A stretch of 36,691 bases of DNA, from assembly GCA_040755095.1 (NCBI GenBank), contig JBFMBH010000028.1, forward strand, positions 1-36,691, in the 5' to 3' direction. Below the pieces are notes generated by a model. The model was not told the origin of the DNA. It made no database searches and saw only the letters and a list, made by a program, of their open reading frames with translations. Position numbers and translations under genes: made by a program. Positions 1 through 7,300 of the stretch are shown here, in pieces; the stretch's first letter is position 1, and the number at the start of each line of letters is the position of its first letter. This DNA comes from Thermodesulfobacteriota bacterium. GTDB lineage: Bacteria > Desulfobacterota > Desulfobulbia > Desulfobulbales > JBFMBH01.

Positions 1-909
1 GCGGAAGAGGTCTCTTCCCACCAGGGCGTCGAGATCCTTGTTGGTGGCGGCCACCAGGCGGAAATCGACCCGGATCACCGTCTTGCCGCCGATGGGGCGC
101 ACTTGCCGCTCCTGCAGAACCCGCAGGAACTTCTTCTGGATCTCCAAAGGCAGCTCGCCGATCTCATCCAGGAACAGGGTGCCGCCATCCGCCTCCCGGA
201 CCAGTCCCTCCTGGCTCCGGTCCGCACCGGTGAACGCCCCTTTGACATGGCCGAACAGGATGCTCTCGGCGAGATTGTCCGGCAGGGCGGCGCAATCGAC
301 CACCACCAGCTTGCGGTCCGCCCGGTTGCTCAGGTTGTGGACTGCCCGGGCAAAGAGCTCCTTGCCGGTCCCGGACTCGCCGCAGATGAGCACGTTGGCT
401 TCCGACGGGGCAGCCTTGGCCACCAGGTCGAGACATTGCTGGATCTCCCGGCTGCGCCCGATGATGCTGTCATCCTTGCCGGCCGCGGCAGCGGTTGCAG
501 GCAGCCCCGCGCCCCGTGCCAGGCTCCGGCGATGGTTGACCACATTTTTGCATATCGACAGGATTGTTTGCGGGGACTCGGTTTCCAGGAGATAGTCCCA
601 GACGCCGTCTTCCAGCAGGCGCTCGATGGCACTGGTGCTGTCTTCCTGGCCGAGCACCAGGACGCTGGGGCCAGGGACGGTCTTCCTGATCCGGGCAATG
701 GCCTCCCGGACGTGCAGGTCCGGCAGGCCTTCCCGCAGGAAGACGATGTCGTAGGCGCTGGCGCCGATCCTGTCGAGGCCTTCGCTGGCGCTGAGGGCCA
801 GCTCGGTGGTGAAGCCCTGGCTGGCGGCAACAGGGGAGAAGGTGCCGAAGAACGAGGCGTCGCGGTCGACGACCAGAACCCTGGCAGCAGTGCCGGGATC
901 AGAGGGCAT
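1..909 (-). CDS. Sigma-54-dependent activator with degenerate receiver (partial)
   Basis: Enhancer-binding regulator that would use ATP hydrolysis to open sigma-54 promoters. It runs off the left edge, so the end of the AAA+ domain and the DNA-binding domain are not visible; 303 residues are seen. Residues about 10-125 have the receiver layout. Residues about 145-303 are the AAA+ core, with Walker A GESGTGKE (177-184), the sigma-54 contact loop GAFTGA (224-229) and Walker B LFLDEIGE (245-252). The receiver lacks its chemistry: the phosphoacceptor position in VFLREGLP is Arg59, one of the acidic pair is Arg16 (VVDRD), the Thr/Ser switch is Gly87 and the conserved Lys is Glu109. It is therefore unlikely to be controlled by phosphorylation, while the ATPase looks intact. 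The start is the ATG at 909; its ribosome site is only a G-rich run. It is divergent from the response regulator at 1121. Confidence 0.93.
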   Translation of the reverse strand, partial: MPSDPGTAARVLVVDRDASFFGTFSPVAASQGFTTELALSASEGLDRIGASAYDIVFLREGLPDLHVREAIARIRKTVPGPSVLVLGQEDSTSAIERLLEDGVWDYLLETESPQTILSICKNVVNHRRSLARGAGLPATAAAAGKDDSIIGRSREIQQCLDLVAKAAPSEANVLICGESGTGKELFARAVHNLSNRADRKLVVVDCAALPDNLAESILFGHVKGAFTGADRSQEGLVREADGGTLFLDEIGELPLEIQKKFLRVLQERQVRPIGGKTVIRVDFRLVAATNKDLDALVGRDLFR

Positions 910-934
910 GGCCTGGCCCCCCCGGTGTCGGAGG

Positions 935-959
935 ACCTGCAGCGCAGGCGGACTTCCTG
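935..959. promoter_or_regulatory. 10-bp-phased CCTG/CAGG half-site array
   Basis: In the 211-bp divergent space, ACCTG (935-939), CAGGC (945-949) and TCCTG (955-959) follow one another with exactly five bases between each. Two of the three half-sites deviate by one base from the TCCTG/CAGGA form seen at 4171, 9918, 22507 and 27051. The function is unknown; it could be an operator array or a small RNA hairpin. Confidence 0.4.
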
Positions 960-1120
960 ACCAGTTGCCGGAATTCCCTGAGCATGAGGCAGGGCCAAGG
1001 CTGGGGTTGATCATGTCGGGGCATTGGTGCCGGAAGGAACGTTTGTTCTGGAAGGCAGGGCTTGGACAGGTTATATAGCGCCAGGCTGAAAACATCCAGA
1101 ACGATTTTCGAGGTGAGGGC

Positions 1121-1729
1121 GTGGAAGAGCTGTCGGTGCTGCTGGTCGAGGACAATCCCCAGGACGCGCAGTTGATCAAGGAATACCTGTCCGAAAGCGA
1201 TGCCGTGCACTTTACCGTCAACGATGTCCCGACCATGGCGGAGGCCATCGCGGCCCTCGACGGCACTGCCTGGGATATCGTTCTTCTGGACCTGAGCCTG
1301 CCGGACTCTACCGGCCTGCAGACGGTGCGCACCCTGATCGGCCGCTTCCCGGCCGTGGTCATCGTGGTGCTCACCGGCCTTACCGACGACCAGGTCGCCA
1401 TCCAGGCGGTCCGCTTCGGGGCCCAGGACTACCTGGAAAAGGGCCTGCTTACCCCCACCCTGCTCAGCCGTGCCATGCGCTACGCCGTGGAGCGCAAGCG
1501 GATTATCCGGCAGCAGGACAGCCTCCTGGCCGATCTGGCCAAGGCTCTGGATGAGATCGAGGTGCTGCAGGGGCTGTTGCCGGTGTGCCGGAACTGCCGG
1601 AGGATTCATAGTGCCGGCGACGAATGGATGACTGTCGAGGCCTTCCGGAGCAAAAGGAGCGGCTCGGACGTCAAGGACGAGATCTGTCCGGACTGCCTGC
1701 GCGACCTCTACGGCCTCGAGACCGCATGA
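1121..1729 (+). CDS. Response regulator with Cys4 C-terminal module
   Basis: Phosphorylatable receiver protein of 202 residues. The receiver is intact: acidic residues in LVEDN near residue 11, phosphoacceptor Asp57 in LLDLSLPDS, Thr85 in VLTG and Lys107 in YLEKG. After a helical linker (about 115-150) there is no DNA-binding domain. Instead comes a short Cys module: GLLPVCRNC (Cys156, Cys159), an EWM..EAF segment, then ICPDCLRDLY (Cys189, Cys192). Two CxxC pairs about 30 residues apart suggest zinc or iron binding, or a thiol switch. The same module is in the proteins at 9246 and 18084. The GTG start at 1121 follows GAGGTGAG. It is divergent from the sigma-54 activator, whose receiver is dead, so this protein could be a partner (inference). 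Confidence 0.93.
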   Translation: MEELSVLLVEDNPQDAQLIKEYLSESDAVHFTVNDVPTMAEAIAALDGTAWDIVLLDLSLPDSTGLQTVRTLIGRFPAVVIVVLTGLTDDQVAIQAVRFGAQDYLEKGLLTPTLLSRAMRYAVERKRIIRQQDSLLADLAKALDEIEVLQGLLPVCRNCRRIHSAGDEWMTVEAFRSKRSGSDVKDEICPDCLRDLYGLETA

Positions 1730-1811
1730 GCTCCGATCAGACTCCCCGCCGATGCGGTTTCGTCAGCGCGGGCAGCCAAGCCCCAACGAGCCCGGCCATG
1801 GGCCGTCTGCA

Positions 1812-1831
1812 GGGCGACGCCTGCGTCGCCC
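1812..1831. repeat. GC palindrome, GGGCGACGC type
   Basis: Hairpin with 9-bp perfect arms (GGGCGACGC / GCGTCGCCC) and a CT loop, in the space between the response regulator and the convergent cytochrome gene. It is related to the palindromes at 1926 and 17884 and could act as a bidirectional terminator, though there is no T run. Confidence 0.75.
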
Positions 1832-1925
1832 CCGCTACGTCTTGCAGCGGTGGGGAGCCGCGCCGGACACCGGCGTCGCCCGCCCCCGCGATTCCCGACG
1901 GCGTCGGCATGATCCTCCCGTAGAA

Positions 1926-1947
1926 GGGGCGACGCATGCGTCGCCCC
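1926..1947. repeat. Perfect 22-bp palindrome
   Basis: GGGGCGACGCA followed directly by its reverse complement, 22 bp and fully self-complementary. A 20-bp core of it recurs at 17884-17903, which makes it a dispersed palindromic repeat. Apart from this and the palindrome at 1812, I see nothing else in 1730-1995. Confidence 0.8.
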
Positions 1948-1995
1948 CCCTCACCCGCTGGCAGGACCGAAGTACCCCGCCTTGCGCCGGCCTTG

Positions 1996-3183
1996 CTATT
2001 CGTAATAGTGTGGCGTGCCCAGTTCGGCGGCGCCTGGCCCACCCTTGCGCGGGCTCTTGACGAAGGTATGGCTGCGCACGAACAGGTTGTCGGCGGTCTT
2101 GCCGGTGTTGGGCATGTATGCTTCCACCGTGAAGGTGGCATCGTGGCAGCTGCCGCAGGCATCCTTTGACACTTTCTTGATCTTGCCCTTGCCGGCGTGG
2201 GGTGAGTGGCAGGTGATGCACGACATCTTGGCCTTCTGATAATGGGCCGACTGGATGAAGCCCTGGTATTCCTGGTGATGCTTGGCTTCCTCGTAGACTC
2301 CGCTGGCCTTGGAGATCTCGTCGACCTTGAACATTCCCTTCAGGTCCCCCTGGTATTCTGCGTCAAAGGGGTGTTGCTCCTGGACCCCGGGAATGATGAC
2401 CTCCTCGGGATACCATGTGGTCCAGTCGTCGCCTGGCCTGTGGGTCTCGCCAACCTTGGGGGCCGGGAAGTCCTCGCGTGGGTTGCCCTGGGCCGATTTC
2501 CACCGCTCGTTCTCGAGGCGGATATGGCAGTAGCCGCAAACCTTGGACTGCGCTTGGACGTCCAGGCGGGCCGGGTTGAAGATGTCCATCTCCTTCTTCG
2601 ACTCGACATGGCGGGCCCCGGGGCCATGGCAGGCCTCGCAACCGACCCCCATTTCGACAAAGTCGCTCTTGACGGTCCGGCCGGCCTTTTCGTCATACTC
2701 CAGGATACGGTAGCCGGTGGTATGACAGGTGGCGCACATGCTGTCCCAGTCGTTTTTCTGGCCGTATTTTTCCCACATGAGGCTCGCGCGGTTGAACTGC
2801 ATGTTGAGAAACTGGAGGCCGCCGGACTGCTCGTTCTTCACCAGGTAACGCTGTTTCCAGCGGGAGCCAACCACGTATTGGACATCGTCGAAGGTGTAGG
2901 TCTTGCCCGAGACATTACCGGTGGTCGGGCCGGGGTTGGTGCCGTCGCCGCCCCATTTCTCCACCGCCTCCTTCAGGATGGCGCCTTTTTTCGGCCTGAT
3001 GATCTTGCTGTGCCACGATTCCTTCCAGCTTTCGTATTCCTCGGCATGGCACGTCCGGCAGGATTCCGAGCCGGCGAACTCCTCGGCGTGGCCTGCCTTT
3101 TTTTCCGACCCAGCCTCTCCGGTGCTGGTCACCACCAGGAGGCAACCGACAACTGCAATGGTCGATAAACCGGCTCGTTTCAT
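1996..3183 (-). CDS. Six-heme c-type cytochrome (periplasmic)
   Basis: Exported multiheme electron carrier of 395 residues. An N-terminal signal peptide (about 1-24) precedes six CxxCH heme motifs: CRTCH (42-46), CATCH (150-154), CEACH (182-186), CGYCH (216-220), CITCH (322-326) and CGSCH (343-347). The spacing and the ESCRTCHAEEYESW start resemble cytochrome c554 / c-prime type multiheme proteins; the exact electron partners cannot be read. Frequent extra histidines (for example HHQEY near 302) can serve as distal heme ligands. The ATG at 3183 is preceded by AAGGAGCTGACC, a good ribosome site. The open frame continues far upstream, but that part is not coding-like. The phosphoribosyltransferase gene ends 53 bp upstream on the same strand, so the two may be co-transcribed. 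Confidence 0.93.
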   Translation of the reverse strand: MKRAGLSTIAVVGCLLVVTSTGEAGSEKKAGHAEEFAGSESCRTCHAEEYESWKESWHSKIIRPKKGAILKEAVEKWGGDGTNPGPTTGNVSGKTYTFDDVQYVVGSRWKQRYLVKNEQSGGLQFLNMQFNRASLMWEKYGQKNDWDSMCATCHTTGYRILEYDEKAGRTVKSDFVEMGVGCEACHGPGARHVESKKEMDIFNPARLDVQAQSKVCGYCHIRLENERWKSAQGNPREDFPAPKVGETHRPGDDWTTWYPEEVIIPGVQEQHPFDAEYQGDLKGMFKVDEISKASGVYEEAKHHQEYQGFIQSAHYQKAKMSCITCHSPHAGKGKIKKVSKDACGSCHDATFTVEAYMPNTGKTADNLFVRSHTFVKSPRKGGPGAAELGTPHYYE

Positions 3184-3236
3184 GGTCAGCTCCTTGTTGA
3201 TGATTGTTGGGATCTCCTTCGACATTCGCTGCCTTC

Positions 3237-3902
3237 TCAGTTCAACCACTGATCCGCCTCGGCAAGAAGCGCGGTCATGGTCAGGTCGTCCGGCAGGGTG
3301 TAGTCCTCGTACCAGGCCCCCAGGCCTTCGGCCAGGTGCGGGCTGACGAGCGTGACGATCTCGTCGGCCTCGGCCTCCAGGGCTTCCTGCGCCTGCGGCG
3401 TGATCGCCGGCAAGGCCATGGTCAGCCGCCGGGGCCTTCCCCACCTGAGCGCCGTGGCCGCGGCACGCATGGTGGTGAGCGTGGCGGTGCCGTCGTCGGC
3501 CAGGATGACCCACTTGTCCAGGATGCCGGGCGCCGGCCGGGCCGGGGGGCCGGTTCTCGCCGGCCAGACCGCCCAGCGCTGCACCTTCCTCATCTCTTCC
3601 CCGATGTCCTGGCTGGCCGCAAGGGCGATGGCGCCGAAGGCCTGCTGGGCAAGCCTGGGCCGCTCCAGCATCTGGACCAGAAAGGGCTCCAGGCGTGCCC
3701 CCAGGGCCTGCGCCACCTCGTGCGCGACCAGCAGGCCGCCGCGGGACAGAGCCACCACCAGACTGTCTCGGGCCGGGGCCTGGGGCCGCAGGACCTGGGC
3801 CAGCCGCGCTCCGACCTCCTTGCGATCCTTGAAGAGCATGATTTTCGCTCCGTCGATCCCGGCGCCTCGCCGGACGACGCATCTGTTCTCCTCCTCGTGC
3901 AT
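3237..3902 (-). CDS. Phosphoribosyltransferase-family protein
   Basis: Predicted cytoplasmic protein of 221 residues with the type I phosphoribosyltransferase fold (the COG1926-like group). The PRPP loop is VILADDGTATLTTMRAA (132-148), close to the family pattern VDDGIATG.T but with Leu in place of the Gly after the second Thr. The early SRGGLLVAHEVA segment (53-64) matches the family's pyrophosphate-binding loop region. The substrate base is not known for this group. The ATG at 3902 has GGGAGGTC upstream; a second ATG at 3840 (MLFKDR) is where some relatives begin. It lies directly upstream of the six-heme cytochrome gene, an unusual pairing that gives no clear clue to function. Confidence 0.82.
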   Translation of the reverse strand: MHEEENRCVVRRGAGIDGAKIMLFKDRKEVGARLAQVLRPQAPARDSLVVALSRGGLLVAHEVAQALGARLEPFLVQMLERPRLAQQAFGAIALAASQDIGEEMRKVQRWAVWPARTGPPARPAPGILDKWVILADDGTATLTTMRAAATALRWGRPRRLTMALPAITPQAQEALEAEADEIVTLVSPHLAEGLGAWYEDYTLPDDLTMTALLAEADQWLN

Positions 3903-3982
3903 AGTCCTGACCTCCCGCTGTCTTGCCGAGCAAGACACATGCCAGGCCGCGGGCATGGCCGCCAGGGCTCCCCTGGGCCAGT

Positions 3983-4053
3983 GAGCTGCCATGCGCGGGG
4001 CGCACCCAACGGGGTGCAACGCCGGAAGTCCTCTCTGGTGGCGGTTGTTTCTT
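3983..4053 (-). repeat. Dispersed repeat R1, solo copy
   Basis: Reverse-orientation copy of the R1 family. Read on the minus strand it contains AAGAAACAACCGCCACC, then GGACTTCCGGCG, a hairpin of the CACCC/GGGTG type and GCGCCCCGCGCATGGCAG. Other copies are at 10092, 15869-16010, 21885-22050, 22396, 36011 and 36138. Confidence 0.8.
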
Positions 4054-4060
4054 GAAAGGG

Positions 4061-4091
4061 CACAGGTCGTATACGTCCTTCAGGACCTGTG
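4061..4091. repeat. Inverted repeat CACAGGTC / GACCTGTG
   Basis: Perfect 8-bp arms (4061-4068 and 4084-4091) around a centre that contains GTATAC and TCCTTCAGGA. The central TCCTTCAGGA resembles the half-site pair TCCTGCAGGA at 22486. Confidence 0.55.
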
Positions 4092-4170
4092 AGGCCGGGG
4101 CGGGAAGTGAACCGGCACCGGACGCGGCATCCGATGGAACGGCGCCACCCCAACGGCTGCTGCGGCCCTG

Positions 4171-4205
4171 TCCTGGATGGCAGGATGTCGTCCTGGCTGG
4201 CAGGA
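4171..4205. promoter_or_regulatory. TCCTG/CAGGA array, four half-sites phased every 10 bp
   Basis: TCCTG (4171-4175), CAGGA (4181-4185), TCCTG (4191-4195) and CAGGA (4201-4205) are separated by exactly five bases each, followed by TGCTG at 4211. This makes two tandem 15-bp dyads on one helical face. It lies about 180 bp before the CheB-CheR kinase start and about 270 bp before the divergent phosphoribosyltransferase. It is either a protein-binding operator array or two RNA hairpins; I cannot tell which. Confidence 0.55.
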
Positions 4206-4387
4206 TTGCCTGCTGACCCGACAACGGCGCTGCTCTTCCGCCTTGCCGAACATCCGGGGCGTCTGGTATGAACAACCAGGAGCAAGGAGATCTTCCCCCC
4301 CCATTAGCCTGCTGCAACTGCAGGCTCTGGCTGCACCATTCCGGGGATGGGCCAACAGACAAGACTGCGGCTGCCGGAGGATCCAGG

Positions 4388-7300
4388 ATGGAGCGCAAGG
4401 AGAAGAAGGGTGGCAGGACGACGGCGGGGGGGGAGAAGGTCGCCCGGAAGGGAAGCGGCCCTCCCCCGCCGGAGGAGGTTGCCCCGGCGGCCTCCCCACA
4501 CCTGGTGCCGGTGGTGGGGGTCGGTGCCTCGGCCGGTGGCATCGAGGCGATCAGCCGGCTCCTGGAGGCCATGCCTCCGTCCCGCGGCTTTGCCATCGTT
4601 CTGGTCGTCCACCGGGACCCCCGATACCAGGGAGGGCTGGAGGAGCTGTTCGCCAAACGTACCGGGCTTACGGTCGTCCAGGCCGAGCACCGGTTGGCGG
4701 TGGAGCCGGACACGGTCTACGTCATTCCGCCCAACGCCTATTTGGCGCTGCAAGGCAACAGGTTCCGGGTTGACAAGCCGGTCCTCGTCCGCGGCACGCG
4801 GCTGCCCATCGACCACTTCTTCCATTCCCTGGGCGAGGAGCGCCGGGAGCAGGCCGTGGCCGTCATCCTCACCGGCACGGCATCGGACGGCGCCCTGGGC
4901 CTCAAGACGGTCAAGGAGCTGGGCGGCATGGTCATGGCCCAGGATCCGGCCACCGCCCTCCACGACTCCATGCCCAGGAGCGCCATCGCCACCGGTCTTG
5001 TGGACCATGTCCTGGCGGTGGAAGAGATGCCGGCGGCCATCGTCGACTACCTCCGGCATCCCCTGCTCAACCGCGTCGAGGCGACCCGGGAGCTGTCTGT
5101 GCAAGAGAAGGCCGCCTTGAACGAGGTGCTCTCTCTTTTGCGCTTCCGAACCAAGCACGATTTCCGCGGCTACAAGAAGACCACCCTGTTTCGCAGGATC
5201 CTCCGGCGGCTCAGCATCAACCGGCTGGAGGGCTTGCAGGAATACCTCGATTTCTTGCGCACCACCCCCCAGGAGATCGATCTTCTGAAAAAGGACCTCC
5301 TCATCAACGTCACCAGCTGGTTCCGGGACCAGGAGGCGTGGCAGCAGCTCGAGGCCGAGGTCATCCCCCGGCTTTTTGAGCGGCCGGAAAAGGAAGAGCC
5401 GGTGCGGGCCTGGATCGCCGGCTGCGCCACCGGCGAGGAGGCATACTCCCTGGCCATCCTTTTCCACGAGTACCTCGAAGGTGCCGGCCAGAGCCGGGTG
5501 GTGCAGATCTTCGCCACCGACGTGGACCAGGAGGCCCTGGAGATTGCCCGCCAGGGATCCTATTCCCGGAACATCGAGAACGAGGTCGACGCCAAAAGGC
5601 TCAGCCGCTTCTTCGACCAGCAGGAGGGGGCCTTTCGGGTCAAGAAGCGGCTGCGGGAATCGGTGATCTTCGCGCTGCACAATCTGATCGCTGATCCGCC
5701 GTTCTCGCGGCTCGATCTCATCTGCTGCCGGAATCTGCTCATCTACCTGGACACCGAGGTGCAACAGCGCATCCTGCCGCTGTTCCATTTCGCCCTGCGG
5801 GAAGGAGGCTTTCTCTTCCTTGGCCCCAGCGAGACCACCTCCCAGGCCCAGCACCTGTTCAGGACCGTGTCGAAGAAATGGCGGCTCTACAAGAGGATCG
5901 GCAGCGCGATCGCGGTCAATGCCCTGCAGCTGCCCTCGCCGCGGGAGGAGACCGGGCAGCTCTTCGGCCAGGAGCTTCAGACGCCGGCGGTCGCCGGCAC
6001 CTTCAAGCTTGCCGAGACCGCCCGCCGCGTCCTTCTGGAGCGCTATGTGCCGGCGTCGGTGCTCATCGACCGCAAGGGAAGGGCACTCTATTTTCATGGC
6101 AGCCATGAAAAGTACCTGGTCCAGCCGGCGGGGGAACCGACGACCAATATCCTGGACATGGCCAGAGAGGGGCTGAAGACCAGGCTGCGCGGCGCGGTGC
6201 AGCAGGCGGCCGACTCCGAGCAGGAGATCGTGGCCGCCGGCGTCCGCCTCCGTCTCGGAGACCGCTACCAGCCGGTGAGGATCACGGTGCTGCCCTTCCA
6301 GCGGCCGCATCAGGCCGAGGGACTGCTCCTGGTGACCTTCGAGGACGAGGAGCGGCCGCAAGCCGACATCGAGGGGCGGCAGCCCTGCGAGGGCGACGTG
6401 GAGTCGGTGGTCAAGCAGCTGGAAGAGGAGCTGCACGCCACCATCGGGGACCTGGAGACCTCCAACGAGGAGCTGCGCAGCTCCAACGAGGAGATCCTGT
6501 CCATGAACGAGGAGCTCCAGTCATCGAACGAGGAGCTGGAGACCTCGAAGGAGGAGCTGCAGTCCATCAACGAGGAGCTCACCACCCTCAACGCCCAGCT
6601 GGCCGGGAAGATCCAGGATCTGGAAGAGGCCCATGCCGATCTGGACAACCTCATGCGCTCCACCCAGATCGCCTGCCTCTTTCTGGATGAGGAGCTGCGG
6701 ATCAAGCGCTTCACCGCGGCTGCGGCGACCATCTTCAGCCTGTTGCCCACCGACTGCAGCCGGCCGTTGGCCGATCTCGACTACAAGCGCATCGACCCGG
6801 ATCTTCTCGTCGCCTGCCGGCGGGTGCTGGACACGCTGGCAACCGAGGAGAAGGAGGTGTCGGGGGATGGCGGCATGTGGTACCTGCGCCGGATCCTGCC
6901 GTACCGGGACCAGGAGCAGCGCATCCGCGGGGTGGTGGTGACCTTCGCCAACGTCAGCCAGCTCAAGGCCGCGGAAGAAAGGCTTGAGGCCAGCCAGCTG
7001 GCCTACCGGCGGCTGGTGGACAACAACCCCGACGGCATCTGCCAGATCGACCAGGCCGGTGCCATCCGCACCGCCAACCCGGCCCTGGCCAGGATGCTGG
7101 GCTACCCGGCCGATGAGCTGGTGGGCCGGCCCCTCGTCGCGTTCCTGGCGCCGGATTCGCAACAGGAGGAGGCCGCCGGTCAGCTCACGGATGCTCTCCG
7201 GAAGGGGACGCCGCCGGTCTGCTGCCTCCAGGTGCTCAGGAAGGATGGCGGCCACGGGATGGTGGAGCTCTACGCCCTTTCGACCGGCGACAGTGGGAAC

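Larger units (their letters stand above)
3903..4387. other. 485-bp divergent intergenic region
   Basis: No gene seen. It holds a dispersed repeat copy (3983-4053), an 8-bp-arm inverted repeat (4061-4091) and a four-half-site TCCTG/CAGGA array (4171-4205). An in-frame ATG at 4268 could extend the CheB-CheR kinase by 40 residues, but it has no ribosome site. Confidence 0.7.

Noticed and set aside
1043-1079. Sigma-70 promoter TTGTTC ... TTATAT before the response regulator at 1121
   Set aside because: The spacing of about 22 bp is too long for a standard promoter.
4171-4205. CsrA/RsmA-type binding array, since CAGGA resembles CsrB repeats
   Set aside because: In CsrB-like RNAs the GGA sits in loops; here it would be paired in the stem with TCCTG. 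Too few repeats for a Csr-type RNA.
4268-4387. Earlier ATG for the CheB-CheR kinase, adding a Cys-rich 40-residue leader
   Set aside because: No ribosome site there, while ATG 4388 has GGAGGATCC at good spacing just before the CheB domain. Not fully excluded.
3184-4713. Long open frame upstream of the six-heme cytochrome on the minus strand
   Set aside because: The signal peptide and a good ribosome site fix the cytochrome start at 3183. The upstream part is Arg/Pro/Gly-rich and overlaps the phosphoribosyltransferase gene in another frame.
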